From NCBI GenBank assembly GCA_905182985.1, contig CAJJDN010000054.1, positions 324,025 to 388,024 of the forward strand: a stretch of 64,000 nt of DNA, in the 5' to 3' direction. A program made the position numbers and the translations under genes. The notes beneath the pieces were generated by a model. That model saw only the letters and a list, made by a program, of their open reading frames with translations. It ran no database searches and was not told the origin of the DNA. How positions within the stretch are numbered: the first letter of the stretch is position 1; every line of letters starts with the position of its first letter. This document shows positions 1-12,692 of this stretch, piece after piece. Origin of the DNA: Paramecium sonneborni (taxonomy: Eukaryota > Ciliophora > Oligohymenophorea > Peniculida > Parameciidae).

Positions 1-1598
1 TGCACATGATCATTGTAAAAATGAGTTAAGAAGATGGTTCCAAAAATGAATGAACAAATGTTTACTAGCTATATATACTGACAAATTTAATATAAGTACA
101 ATATAATAATAACATCCTACTATCAAGGATTTAAAGAAAAATTTACTTGAAAAATTGAATCTGAACTTAAATTTATTGATTGATTGATTCCAAAAGTGGA
201 ACCATATATAAATATTCATGATATTGATGCACATGTTTAATATTTGAGATTAAAAGATAATTTTGTAAAATAAAGGTAAAGTGTGGATTTAAAAATCTAA
301 GAAATTGTTGTTAATTTACCTTAACAATTATTAATAAGTGATATAGAGAATTAAAACTTGAAAATAATAAATATTGAAAAGTTCTTTAGTCAATCACATT
401 AATTAGAATAAACTGCAATGAAATTACAGGAAAGAAAATTTCTCCAGATGTTGAATCTATTAAATAATAATTACATTCAGATATAATATTTGAAAAAGAT
501 GTTATTTGTCTTTTGGAATCTATGCAATATATACATTTTGGAAATTTGTAGATGATTATTGAAGATTTTAATGAAATAGATTAGAAAAATAATATTAGCT
601 CTTTATAGTAATTGATAGAAGTAGTAATAGAGAGTTCAAAAAGAATTGAATTAATTTAAAGTGATTAATTACAAGAAATAAAATAAGTATAAGTATAAGG
701 ATTTAAATGGATATTAAATTTATTTAAATAATATGACTAATATAGAAAAGTATTTATTCTTAAATATCAAGAACTTAATTGAATTAATTTTCCAAATATA
801 GGAAGAATAAATCGAATATTCAAGAACAATTTAAATATCAAATTATGAAAAATTTATAATAATAAATAGATTTAGTCATTTATTCTTTATTTAAATTAAT
901 ATCCTCGAAAGTATTAACATTTGACATAAATAAAGAATGAATTGATAAAAGTCATATTAAGTTCATTTAAAATTTTTATAAGGAAAGTGATTGAAAAGAT
1001 TGATGTTATAGGAGGAGAGAAACCATTAAATTTTCTTTAATTTGATTTGGATAATACAGAAAAAATATTGAAATTTAATCAGAACAAAATCAGTCAAATT
1101 TAGCTATGGCTATATTATTATTTTAAGGTTATAAAAAGATTAAAAATGCAAATTTTCAATTTTCATCTTCAAATTAATAGTAGGAATAGTAGGATTAAAA
1201 ACAAAAATAATTAATGGAAATTTAAACCAAAATGTTCGAAATAATTCATAGATTAAAAGATTAATTAGAGATGCTTCTTTGTGAAATTAAGTTTGCCTAT
1301 CTTAGATGAGTTGAAACATTTACAGATGAAGAATTAGATAGGATAGTTTTTACAGAATTATAAGAGGAATGGGTCTTAGATTATATGGAAAAAGGATAAG
1401 ATCTTTCATTTTTAGCAGATTTATAAAATTATACAGGTATCTTTGATACAGTATTATTAAATTAAAGTTTGATATTTATCAATCTGAATCAGATTTTGAA
1501 GTAAAAAATATATATATTAAATTTAGAACATAAAATGAAATAGATGTTAAATAATTAAGAAGTAATCTTTTTTAGGTAATTAAACATTAAACATGAAC
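1..1598 (+). pseudogene. Decayed protein-coding gene (unrecognised)
   Basis: With the ciliate code this stretch reads as good protein in pieces, but the pieces lie in different frames and are broken by TGA. A piece from 184 (reading LIPKVEPYINIHDID) runs to about 410. There a missing A moves the frame to one containing ISPDVESIKQQL, open to a TGA near 776. Further pieces lie near 990-1450, and a last one (YQSESDFEVKNIY) ends at a TGA at 1596-1598. In-frame TGAs also sit at 148 and 181. No set of short GT-AG introns joins the pieces. The product family is unknown to me. I infer an old gene copy decaying. Sequencing error is less likely because there are several breaks. The 5' end may lie outside the window. 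Confidence 0.6.
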
Positions 1599-1640
1599 AG
1601 ATTAAAAAACTGAAATTTTTTAATATATTCAACAAAAGCA

Positions 1641-4600
1641 TCATTTTTAACACATCTCAAATGCTACTTCTTCGATTAGAAAATCAAATAAAAGATCAGA
1701 CAAATCAATTGAGATTTCAGTAGTTTCTTCATCATAATTAGTCCATCTATCCTCATTATCTATAACCTGTAATTTAAATTAAAATCATACATCTAAAGTT
1801 AACATTCTATAGAGTCTATCTTCTCTTATTTAAGCTATAGTTTCTTAATCTAATTACATAGTTTTAGGAAATGGAGAGTCTTCTTTATCTACTAAGATTC
1901 CTGCCATATAATGACTCCAATCAATAACTTTTTCTGCTGCTTTCCTAATAATTCCAGGTATATCTGTCAATTAATTTTCTCTTGGTTTTAACCTAGTTGG
2001 ATCAGATTTCCATAAAAATGGTTATCCATTTAAACCATATGGTCTAAATTGATCTAATGCTTCATTTAAAGAATCAAAGATAGCTTTATTATGTATATGT
2101 TCTAATTCTACAATCAGTTTATTTTGATGATTAATTAATCTTTATTCCATTAGAAATCTCTCAAATTTTCCAAACAATTCTACACTTAGTATAATTTAAT
2201 GTTATGTTCCACTTGAATCATATTCTGATTCTACTGATTCTCTTATTGGTTAAAGAAACTTAAGCATCAATTTAGATGATGGTCCTAATGGAATATTTAT
2301 TACTCTCTAAATTTAAATCATAACATTATCTAAAAGTATGTATAATGATTTTTATACCTATTAAATAATCTTCCAAATATTTAAGATATGTTTTTATTTG
2401 TGCAACATTCGTTTTTAATCCCTAAATTTTATTTTCTTTTGGCTAAGCAATCTAATTCTAATTTCTACGATTTAATTATGAACTACTTAATATTTCGTAC
2501 AAATCAATCCCATTTCTTTACATTTCTATATAGAAAGTATTTACCTCCTCTTATATTAACATGTTCGAAATCAAAATTGAATATGAATCGGCACATTTCT
2601 CCGATATCTTCTATAGTTCTTTTGGCTATTCAATATTTCTTATAAATTAAGATTAGGCTAACTTTTTTAGATTAAAAGGCTCAGGACAAATTAATTCCTT
2701 TTCCTCTAATATATTGTTGCTTTATCTCTAAATTGTTATTATATCTTCATAAATCTTAGTCTTATCTTCTTATTAAGATTATAACATCTAAGAATTTGAT
2801 ATTTATATATCTATTATTGAGCTTTTTAGGGAATTTTCAGAATAGTTTGCAGATTCTTAACTTAATGAATCAATTATTTTTATAAATGTTTATGAATTTT
2901 ATGAAGATAACATTTATCTTACAAATTATAAATCTCTTTATGTTTTTACTATAGCTTCAAAAACACTTTATTATCCCTTTAATATCTCTCTCTTTTTTTA
3001 TTCTAAATCTGTTTTTTATTTATTAACCCATTTCTCTATTTTTTTTTATTAAAATTCAAATGTTCTAGGTGATATTTGATTATTTTAAAATGCTTTATCA
3101 ATTTATTTTAAAGTTTATTATTATCTTTATTATACTGCTTCTTCTCTTAAAGCTATCAATTAATCCATTTTATCTCTTTGCATAAGTTCTTTAAATTTAT
3201 TCATTACAAAATCTTAAAATGATGTCTATTCGAATAATCCTTTATCTTATTAAATTGATTATTCTCCTTCTTATGACAGACTTTTTAATAATGATTCTGA
3301 ACCAAAAGCACATCTAATTTCTCCAATGTCAACTTTATTTTCTTCTTCTTACTCTTCTACATCAATTGATAATTTACTTATTTTTCTTGATTTTTAATTG
3401 CCTAATGATAATGATTGTATTTGTTCATCTTATGAATTTTAATATGATTTCTTTTTTTTTTCAGGAGTATACTCAGATAGTATTTGCAATTAAATATCTT
3501 TAAATTTATTTGATATCTAATTCTATTAATTACATATATTTGGTTAACAATCTATGTCGTCCTAAAAGTTTTCTATAAATTTTTAGTATTAATTTTATTC
3601 TATTAACTTTTTTGCTTCTTTTTAATTATCGAGCTAAGAGTTAGGTCTTGAATGACTTAAAAAACTAGATTCATCTATTATTTACGAATTATCTATTGAA
3701 TCTTTTTTGAGAAATCCAAATTTTATTAATTTATTAATTTAAGATTTTGTTAAACTTTTTAAATTCAAACCGTCCTTAGTTTTATAGTTTTTCTTTTATT
3801 AAAATTTAGATTTAAATATCATTTATCTAACCTTATAACCTTTCCAAATTTTTTAAATAATTAATGCAGCTTAATTTTCAACATTGAATATATTCTAAGG
3901 TAAAGTAATCTTTCTATTATTTTCTTTTTTAAAATAATTTTCATCATCCTCAATTACAGGAATTGAACATTTTCTCAATTAAAATATATTTGTATTTAAT
4001 TCTTTGATTTTAACTTCTTCCCCTTCTTCTGGATGAGTATCTAGCATATTTTTTTAACTATAAAAACTATCATCTAAATCTTAGATATTTTATTCTCCAT
4101 CACTTTCATTAGGAATATTATTACTACTCGAATTACTCATTAATTTATAAAGAGATGATTGCGGTTTCGATTCATTTTTTTAAAAACTAAGTGCTTTGTT
4201 ATTATTATTATTGTTATTATTATTATTATTATTATTATTAAGAAAATTATCTTCAATATTTTGATATTATATAATTATCTTTTTCTATTTCTAATTTTTT
4301 TTGAATTTTAATTTCTAAGCCGTTGCTTCAAATAATGAACTAGTCTTCTCATGGAGTGAACCTGTTCTAATTCTGTTATTTTAAATTGGTTTATGATGTT
4401 AACCTTAAGAGAAACTTCTATTTCTTCTTTATATTTTCTAAGCAGGACTTGGATAATGAATAGAACTTATTTTTAGTCGATTTGGTATAATATTCAAATT
4501 TTTAGGTTTCTTTAGTAATTATTTGTACTATTATTACAAAGTAGTTGGTATTTTTTATTTTTATTTAGATTGATTATCTTCATGAAAAGACTTTTTCTCT

Positions 4601-5107
4601 AGCTTAATAAATAATATTACTTTTAAAAATAGATTTTAGATTCTTTTCTGCAAATTAGTTCAAAAATGATGTACCTATTTTTTATCTTCTTTCTTTAAGG
4701 TCCACTGTTGGTCTTGTATTTCGACGTTAAATAGCATTATAATATTTCTCTTATTCAGCCAAAATGTAATTACGAAGTCTTTGCTGATTCACACCCCATG
4801 GAAATACTTATGAAATAGACTTTTTTGTTTTATGTCCACTTTTTTGTACTTCAGTTTTTAATTTTTATGGCGATTTCTTAGATTTTTTCTTTTTCTTTTT
4901 CTTAATTTTATTAGGTGTAACTATTTAACTAGGGTTCAATTTGCTAGCCATGAGAAAATCTTGTTAATCACATTCTGTATGTCCAAATTATCTGGTTTCA
5001 TTAACAGTCATCCTAGGCTTTATTTGACTTTCAACCTTGCATCCAGTAATCTTGTCTAAATTAATCAATCAAATACTATTTGGGTTGCTTATTTTAGGTT
5101 TAAGCAT
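1641..5107 (-). CDS. DUF4378-domain protein with Asn/Lys-rich N-terminal half
   Basis: About 1134 residues after removing introns at 5056-5076 (21 nt), 4599-4620 (22 nt) and 2526-2544 (19 nt). The start at 5107 gives MLKPKISNPNN, and intron 1 falls at codon 11. The N-terminal half is basic and low in complexity, with Lys runs and a poly-Asn tract near 4200. The last ~190 residues resemble the DUF4378 domain known from plant TRM/LONGIFOLIA proteins: a helix like IFDSLNEALDQFRPYG, a Trp after a Gly-Gln-Pro, and an acidic tail containing LSDLLFDFLIEE. In plants this family is linked to microtubules and cell shape; a cytoskeletal role here is only inference. It is divergent from the coiled-coil gene to the right, with about 307 bp between starts once the duplication is collapsed. 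Confidence 0.8.
4199..4241. repeat. ATT/AAT trinucleotide repeat (poly-Asn coding)
   Basis: About 14 ATT units with one GTT interruption. Read on the minus strand inside the DUF4378 gene it encodes a poly-Asn run, so it stays in frame and is probably length-variable between strains. Confidence 0.85.
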
Positions 5108-5414
5108 TTAATTTATAACAACCAATATAAATATTATAAAGAATGTTTCTAAATTTTCTAAATTTAACACAATAATTTATCATGTATATTTTGAAAATGA
5201 AAAATAGTAGAAAAAGGATACTTGTAATTCAAAAAAAAGCGTATTTGAAAATTATGATAGAAAAATGAAATTCAATATATATCGATTTGAGATGTATATA
5301 AAGGTTTAAGATAATTTAGGGATTAATAGTTAGAATAGTTAGGAAATTAGATTGATGAGTTTTTATATTAAAAGTAAAATTAACGATGTTTATTAATATT
5401 AATTTGAATTTAAA
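5108..5414. promoter_or_regulatory. Divergent intergenic spacer (shared 5' region)
   Basis: 307 bp between the start codons of the DUF4378 gene (minus) and the coiled-coil gene (plus), so it presumably holds both promoters. It is AT-rich with short A runs. I see no recognisable motif and no small ORF worth calling. The same bases recur at 6236-6542 in the second copy of the duplication. Confidence 0.35.
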
Positions 5415-6180
5415 ATGAATACATATAGTCGATCTCCATTAGAACCAGTTACTTAAAATAAAGAATATTTTACATCATAATCTTCATCAAAGGTAATAAC
5501 TAGTACAGTTAGACAATGTACTTCAGTGACCTAAAATTTAGGAGTATCTTAAATGAAAAGATCAATGTAAATAATTGTGTTTATTATAAAAAGGTCTGGA
5601 AATAACATCTATTCATCATAAATAAATAACCCTCCTCCAGCCAGATAATAGTTAGGTAAAAACCTTGATATAGTTTGTTTTTTGATGGCTTGCGAAGTAG
5701 AAAGATTTGTGGCTGAAAATGATAAACTAAAGTATAGAATAAAAGAGATGGATGATAAATTATTAGATAGAAATAGTTATGAAAAATAAATAGAAGATTT
5801 GTAAGCTAGACTAATGTAAATGTAATATTAGGAGAGTATGTACAGGTAAATTATAATTAAAATGTTTTAAGATAAGAAGTCGAAATTACAACTTCTCAAT
5901 ATAGTGAAGAAATAGAGAGTTGGAAAATTAGATATTTTAATAATGAGGAAAAATACAGAAATGAAAATGAGTCATTGAAATAACAACTTTTAGTTGGAAA
6001 TTCAAAGTAATAAAAAGAAATAGATGATTTAAAGAGTTAATTAATAACTTAGAAATAAATGAATGTAATTGAACATGATTAATTGTATATAGGAAAATGA
6101 GTTATAGAAACTTAGAGAATAGTTATTAAATAAATAATAAGCAATAGAGTATTATTAAATAGAATTAAATTAATATGAGG
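5415..6180 (+). pseudogene. Truncated duplicate of the coiled-coil gene 5' end
   Basis: Identical to 6543-7308: start codon, first exon, three short introns and the fourth exon as far as the N at 6181. It has no downstream exons, because the sequence beyond the N restarts in the neighbouring gene. If the duplication is an assembly error this is not a real second locus. Confidence 0.85.
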
Positions 6181-6181
6181 N
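6181..6181. other. Assembly gap (single N) between the two copies
   Basis: The only ambiguous base in the window. It sits exactly at the junction of the two identical 1127-bp copies, which marks it as a scaffold join rather than a base-call problem. Confidence 0.95.
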
Positions 6182-7308
6182 GTCTAAATTAATCAATCAA
6201 ATACTATTTGGGTTGCTTATTTTAGGTTTAAGCATTTAATTTATAACAACCAATATAAATATTATAAAGAATGTTTCTAAATTTTCTAAATTTAACACAA
6301 TAATTTATCATGTATATTTTGAAAATGAAAAATAGTAGAAAAAGGATACTTGTAATTCAAAAAAAAGCGTATTTGAAAATTATGATAGAAAAATGAAATT
6401 CAATATATATCGATTTGAGATGTATATAAAGGTTTAAGATAATTTAGGGATTAATAGTTAGAATAGTTAGGAAATTAGATTGATGAGTTTTTATATTAAA
6501 AGTAAAATTAACGATGTTTATTAATATTAATTTGAATTTAAAATGAATACATATAGTCGATCTCCATTAGAACCAGTTACTTAAAATAAAGAATATTTTA
6601 CATCATAATCTTCATCAAAGGTAATAACTAGTACAGTTAGACAATGTACTTCAGTGACCTAAAATTTAGGAGTATCTTAAATGAAAAGATCAATGTAAAT
6701 AATTGTGTTTATTATAAAAAGGTCTGGAAATAACATCTATTCATCATAAATAAATAACCCTCCTCCAGCCAGATAATAGTTAGGTAAAAACCTTGATATA
6801 GTTTGTTTTTTGATGGCTTGCGAAGTAGAAAGATTTGTGGCTGAAAATGATAAACTAAAGTATAGAATAAAAGAGATGGATGATAAATTATTAGATAGAA
6901 ATAGTTATGAAAAATAAATAGAAGATTTGTAAGCTAGACTAATGTAAATGTAATATTAGGAGAGTATGTACAGGTAAATTATAATTAAAATGTTTTAAGA
7001 TAAGAAGTCGAAATTACAACTTCTCAATATAGTGAAGAAATAGAGAGTTGGAAAATTAGATATTTTAATAATGAGGAAAAATACAGAAATGAAAATGAGT
7101 CATTGAAATAACAACTTTTAGTTGGAAATTCAAAGTAATAAAAAGAAATAGATGATTTAAAGAGTTAATTAATAACTTAGAAATAAATGAATGTAATTGA
7201 ACATGATTAATTGTATATAGGAAAATGAGTTATAGAAACTTAGAGAATAGTTATTAAATAAATAATAAGCAATAGAGTATTATTAAATAGAATTAAATTA
7301 ATATGAGG
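6182..7308. repeat. Copy 2 of the 1127-bp exact tandem duplication
   Basis: Copy 2 begins inside intron 1 and exon 1 of the DUF4378 gene (a 5' fragment only) and runs without a break into the full coiled-coil gene. Collapsing the two copies leaves one intact divergent gene pair. Confidence 0.95.
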
Positions 7309-9530
7309 CTGAATTTTAATAATACAAGTAATAAGGAGAGAAGATAGTTTAATTAGAAAATAAAATTGGGATGCTTGTTTGTGAGACTGAAAGATTAAAT
7401 AATTTATTGAAATAAAAGTTAGAAGAATTGGAAATGAATAAAGCTAGATATAATAATATGAGTTAAGAATCTGAGAAATGGAGAACTGAATTAAGATCAT
7501 TGTAAAATTAATTTGATAAAAAATAAAAAGATTATGATTAACTTAATTAAGCATATGTTATGACTTAAAATGAATTAATAAAATATAAGGATTAAGATTA
7601 AATCATAGATTAAATGTAAAATAAAATAGTTCTTTTGTAAGGAGAGATTGATAGATTAAATTAAGTATTAAGAGAGAAGATAAAGTAAGGGGAAGAATGG
7701 AGATAAAAATATTTTGATTCAGATAATTAATGCAAAGAAATGAAATAGAAATTAACAAAATTAGATTCATTGTAAATGTAATTAAAAGATTAAGTTGATA
7801 TGTTTTAATAATTGAGCAATAATTTAGAAGATTAAAAAATGAAAAATTATTAATTACAATAAACTAATCATAATTTAGAATAGAGTAATAATGATCTAAT
7901 TAACAGAATTGAATTATTAACATCTGAAATAGAAAGGTTAAATAATATTTTAAGATAAAAGATTCATGAATTAGAAGAATGGAAATAGAAAGGTTAACAT
8001 TATGAATAAGAATTCAAAAATAAATCTATATAATATAATGATATTAAAAATAAATTAAGTTGTTTAACTTAAGAAATTGATAGATTATAAGAATAATTAA
8101 GATAGAAATAGTTGGAGTTATAAAATTTATAAGTAAATCAAAATTAATTACAAAAAGAGATGAATAATCTAGAATAAATTAATTAATCTTTGTAGAAATA
8201 GATAGAGGAATGGAAAAGAAAATACACTAATTTAGAATATGATTTATAAGAATCATTAATGAAGAATAAGAAATTAGTTGAATATGAAAATACTATTGCT
8301 ATGATATCATAAGAATTAGAAAGATAAAAAATGTTATTTTAATAGAAATCATAAGAATTTGATGATTAAAGAAGATAGATGATGAATGATATATAAAAAT
8401 TGAAATAAAGTATGGGATTGAAATCAACAGAAGCAGAAGAATGGATGTCTAAATATAGAAAATTAGAATAGGCTTATTCGGAATTAAGTTAAACTAATAG
8501 AATCGTTGAAGATAAGTGGAAATAATCATTAATAAGAATTATTTTGCATTGTTCTGAAATTGATAGATTAACATAAGTCTAAGCAGAAATATTTGATGAG
8601 AATGAATAATTGACAAATCAAATTTCTCATTATTAAAGTTAATTAAAAATTAAAGACGATTAGCTTTATAAAGCTTTAGATAGAAATAATCTTTTATAAA
8701 AATTATAAGATGAAGAAAAAAGTAAAAGACTTAGTTTAGAAAATTAATTAGCCAGTTTAAAAATGTTCTAAGAAAATTGTTAAATCTTAGAATCAAAAAT
8801 AATGAGTTTGACTACAGAAAATTAAAGACTTAATGAATAATTAAGATTGAGAAATGGAGAGATTGAAGATTATAGAACATAAATTTAAAGATATGAGAAC
8901 AAAATATAAATTAGTAATCAGGAATTAGAGAGAGTGAATTAATAATTAAGAAAAGCTTTTTCTGAATCCGATGAAATAAGAAAAGAAAAAGAGAGATTAG
9001 AATCATAGTATAATCTACTTCAAAGATAATATGATGAACTAAAATAGAAATATAATTCTATAGAGTTATATAAAACAAAATATATAGAATTAGAGAATAG
9101 ATGTGCAATGTTATCTACTGAAATTGAAAGATTAAATTAATTACTAATGAATAGATAGGATGAAATTGATCAATTAAAAAAGAAATGTTATTAATTAGAA
9201 TAATAAATTATTTAGTTAAAATAATATGAAGAAAATGTAAATTATTTTTATAATAATTTTTAGATAAGAGTTTTATCAAATGAAATTGATAGATTGTAAG
9301 GAATTATTGATGTAAATGAAGCAGAACTAAAATAATGGAGACTTTTATATGCTGATGGTGGAGCTTAAACAAGAAAAATCTAGGACCTCTTATTTCATTT
9401 TGTGGTAATTTTTTATATCAAAAATTAGATGTAATCAGCAGAAATAGAAAGTCTGAGAGCCAGAGTACAAGAGAAAGAAAAAGAAGTTGAAGAGGTCAGA
9501 AGAAGTAGTTTAGCACCGTATAGAAGATGA
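6543..9530 (+). CDS. Long coiled-coil protein with repeated EI(D/E)RLN / EEWKxKY motif
   Basis: About 960 residues, with introns at 6695-6721, 6974-6999, 7193-7220 and 9405-9428. The N-terminal ~100 residues are Ser/Gln-rich and non-helical (MNTYSRSPLEPVTQ). The rest is continuous heptad-like sequence rich in Gln, Glu, Leu, Asn and Lys. A loose unit recurs at least eight times: EI(D/E)RLN followed about 10-20 residues later by E(E/Q)W(R/K)xKY. The very regular Trp spacing is unusual for a generic coiled coil. Many cortical and basal-body proteins of ciliates have this kind of composition, so a structural cytoskeletal role is likely, but no family is certain. The ORF ends TGA at 9528-9530, 110 bp before the convergent TMBIM gene's stop. 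Confidence 0.85.
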
Positions 9531-9640
9531 TGACTAATTAAATATTTATGTAAATTTAAAACAAATAAAACTTCATCTAAGACATGCTATCAATACCATT
9601 AAAATATGTGCAAATAAGTACACTATGTCAATGTAAATAA

Positions 9641-10549
9641 TCATTGATCCAATTATATAATCATCAATAGATAATTTATGAGTCTATAATATGAAATATT
9701 GATATTTATTACACTTCCACCTAAAATTAATTATGTATCATATATTAAATATGCTCCAAATAGGAGACAACAAATTAAAGAGTAAATAAGGTTAATTACA
9801 TTTTAGTAATAAATTCCAGCCATAATTCCAAATAACAACAAAGAAGTAGTACACATAAACAATAATGCTCCTTTTGTAGTGAAATCTGATTTTGTCTTAC
9901 AAGCATAAAAAGTTAATCCTATAACTCCTGCTAAAGACAAGCTAGCGGCCATCAATACAATAAAACCTTTAATAATGAAATCACATTACCACCATTCTAA
10001 CTATATTTGTCAAATACATAACTGCATAAATTCGAAATCAGATACCCTTCGCAAATTGTGAATATCAATAACAGTATATAATTATAAGGAACTCTCCAAG
10101 CAAATTTTGGTATACAAAAGAGAACCAATTCAATAAAGATTGCAATTCCTAAAGCCAAATATGCATAACCACTGTATTATAATTAGAACATTCTATATTC
10201 AATTGATACATATGATATTACGCACATTAACACAGTTATAAGTAATTAAATTATCATGATTGAATAGACCTTTTAGTTTAAATTTTTTTACTTTTTTTAC
10301 AAAGCCAGTTCTTTCATTTCCAATTAGTAATTTATATTAATTATTCTTAGCATACCATCTTGATTCATTTTATGAACTTGTATCATCTTCTATAGCCACA
10401 GACACATGTTAAGGATACTGTAGACTCCCTCTTGGCTCACTAAGTTTTGTGGGCATATATTTTATCTCTCGATGATCTCTCTAAGGTTCTGTATGGTATT
10501 TTCCGAAATCCAAAGGGCTAATTTGATCATCTTATTAATTTTCACTCAT
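9641..10549 (-). CDS. Bax inhibitor-1 / lifeguard (TMBIM) family membrane protein
   Basis: About 287 residues, with introns at 10270-10291 (22 nt) and 9967-9989 (23 nt). A ~95-residue cytosolic, Pro/Ser-rich N-terminus (MSENQQDDQISPLDF) is followed by six to seven hydrophobic segments. Family hallmarks seen here: TGFVKKVYSI just before the first helix, GLTFYACKTKSDFTTKGALL in the middle, and the conserved YDTQ motif (AYLIYDTQLI) near the C-terminus. TMBIM proteins sit in ER or Golgi membranes and affect Ca2+ leak and cell death. Length and helix count fit the lifeguard branch. Confidence 0.9.
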
Positions 10550-10944
10550 TTATAAATTATATATTTTTTATACAACAAAATCCTATTTAATCCAAATACT
10601 ACTACAATTAATCTTCTATTTTTTATTTCATTTTTTACAATATAAAGATAAATTAAATAGTTCAAGAATTATTCAAGAACTTATAAATTCAATATTATTA
10701 ACTTAATTTTTAATATTGATACTTCTATTTTCTTAAAAATTAAGTTAATTAGATTAAATTTACAATAATTCATTTACAGAAATATCTTATGCAAAAACAT
10801 AACTATTGACATAATATGTAATTTATTAAATCATCTACTAGTTATTTTTATTTGATAAAAGGAAAAAACTATAATAAAAAAAAACAATCAACATAAAATA
10901 AAAAAATAAAAACTTGATTATTAGATAAATATTAAAATAAATTT
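10550..10944. other. Divergent intergenic spacer
   Basis: 395 bp between the starts of the TMBIM gene (minus) and the LITAF-type gene (plus). Very AT-rich with A runs (10860-10930). No coding remnant or motif seen; presumably both promoters. Confidence 0.5.
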
Positions 10945-11476
10945 ATGATTTAATATCCTGATCTAGATAAACCAGTTAGTAATTATAAGTAAGCATGCAA
11001 ATTACATAGTTATCCTCCTCTTGATGAAAATGCTTAAGCAATTTAAATAGGATAACCTATATAAGCAACCTAATGGTCGAATAATTAAGCGAATTGGATT
11101 CAATAAGGAAATTTTGCATAAAATATTCCTGCAATTCCAATTACTCAATATCCTAGTTCTTTATAGTATAGGAGCTTTGGTAAAGTTTAAGACTTGATGA
11201 ATAGGAGAACTTGATAAAGAGAATCTTCCTCCTTATTCTTTAAATATTAGATGTCCTGAATGTGCTGGTGTAATTTAAACAAAGTTAGCCTATGTTCCAG
11301 GATGTCTTTCTTTTAGTTTATGTTTAACAATGTGTGCTTTTGGGTTATTTTGTGGGTATTATTAAAATGATTGTTTAATAATTAGTTGTTGTTTAATACC
11401 ATTCTGTATAAAATCTTGCAAACGTTAAGTACATTAATGTCCTTTATGTGAAAAAGTATTGGGAGAGGTGAAATGA
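10945..11476 (+). CDS. LITAF-like zinc-ribbon membrane-associated protein
   Basis: About 168 residues, one 25-nt intron at 11180-11204. A Pro/Gln/Asn-rich N-terminal half is followed by a CPEC pair, a hydrophobic stretch with several Cys, and a C-terminal HQCPLCEKVLGEV. That is the LITAF layout: CxxC, a membrane-inserting hydrophobic segment, then (H)xCPxC. LITAF proteins bind Zn2+ and sit on the cytosolic face of late endosomes and lysosomes. The gene lies 59 bp upstream of the trichocyst gene on the same strand. Confidence 0.85.
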
Positions 11477-11535
11477 CAATTTTTTCTAATTATTTATATG
11501 ATTAAATTCCGTTTTTATTGATTATTAATAAAATA

Positions 11536-12692
11536 ATGAAAGCCTTCCTCATATTAGGATTGTTGATTTTAGGAATCAATGCAGTAGAATTGGAATCAGG
11601 AGTCCCAATTTTGCTAAAGGAAATAAAAGCAATTAAAACAGATCATACAGAATTTACATTTTTATTAGATTTAGAACTCAGTTAAGGAGGAAAGGTTTCT
11701 GAAGTTGTTTCATTAGTAGGAGATTTATTAGAGTAAATGAAAAGAGATTAACTTAACGATGATCTTGAATATGCCCATGTAATATTTAGAGAAATTAATA
11801 GAGAACAACAACTTTAGGATTAGACATTGAATGGTTGATTATTGTATTAAGAAACCTTACAAAAGAGAGACAAGATAAAAATAATTAATTAAGTGAATTG
11901 AATTAAATTCTTGTTGGTCTATAATTATAATTAGATGCACTTACTGAATAATTAAATATTCTTAATGGTAAAGAAGAATAATTAAGATAAACAAGAGCAT
12001 AAGAAGCTGCATCATATTAAGCTAGATAAGAGAATAATAGTAAAGTTTTAGCAGCTTTAAATGAAATCATTCCTAAATTATAAGTTGCTGTTTTTGATTA
12101 AGAAGGAAAATCATTATTATAAACAGAATAATTTGAAATTGTTGAAAAAATTAAAAGGGAATTAGGACATAATCATCCAATTGCTATTATGGTAGCTTTG
12201 ACAACTAAATTTGATGTTCCAACTGTTAAAAGAATTATTGATAAATTAGAACATATTAGAAATGCTGTCATTGCTTTAATGCAATAAGAAGATGAATAAG
12301 AAACATAAAGCTAAGTATTAAATTACTTTTATTTAGATTACTTTCCAAACTGTTATCTAAGAAATTGCTGAATTAAGAGAAAGATTCTCTAAAGACTTTG
12401 AAATCACTTCTTAATTGATTAAAAAAAGAACCAATGATAAAGTAATAATATTTTTATCTCTTTAAGGTTCTTTTAGAAAAGAGATTAACAATTATAAATA
12501 GAGATCTAAGTCTCACTGAATAATTACTCATTTAAACTAGAGAATACAAAGAATAATATGATGCTGCTTATGCTGTCAGAAAGGGTAAAAGGTAATTATT
12601 TTAAAATATAATTGTTTAGAATTTCAGAAATCAAAACCGTTCAATAAGCTTATGATCTTGTCGAAAACCACGCTAAGAAACATAAACAATGA
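11536..12692 (+). CDS. Trichocyst matrix protein precursor (TMP family)
   Basis: About 352 residues, four introns (11779-11801, 12315-12336, 12442-12466, 12592-12619). It starts with a signal peptide (MKAFLILGLLILGINAVEL) for entry into the regulated secretory pathway. The rest is helical, rich in Glu, Gln, Lys and Leu, with TLGLDIEWLIIVLRNL, an AALNEIIPKLQ segment and a C-terminal basic tail ending HAKKHKQ. This size, signal peptide and coiled-coil composition match the Paramecium trichocyst matrix proteins, whose precursors are proteolytically cut and crystallise in the extrusive trichocyst. The processing sites cannot be read with certainty. Nothing in the reading frame is broken. Confidence 0.85.

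Larger units (their letters stand above)
5054..6180. repeat. Copy 1 of a 1127-bp exact tandem duplication
   Basis: Bases 5054-6180 reappear base for base, as far as I compared them, at 6182-7308. The copies are separated by the single N at 6181. Copy 1 carries the 5' end of the DUF4378 gene, the divergent spacer, and the first ~770 bp of the coiled-coil gene, then stops mid-codon at the N. See findings: best explained as two overlapping contigs joined without merging. Confidence 0.95.

Noticed and set aside
10..234. Minus-strand 74-residue frame with WFHFWN-like repeats
   Set aside because: The plus strand of the same bases reads as part of the decayed gene; the minus frame is hydrophobic AT-rich noise.
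5415..6180. A second, tandem copy of the coiled-coil gene
   Set aside because: Identity of both copies and the N at the junction point to an assembly overlap rather than a gene duplication.
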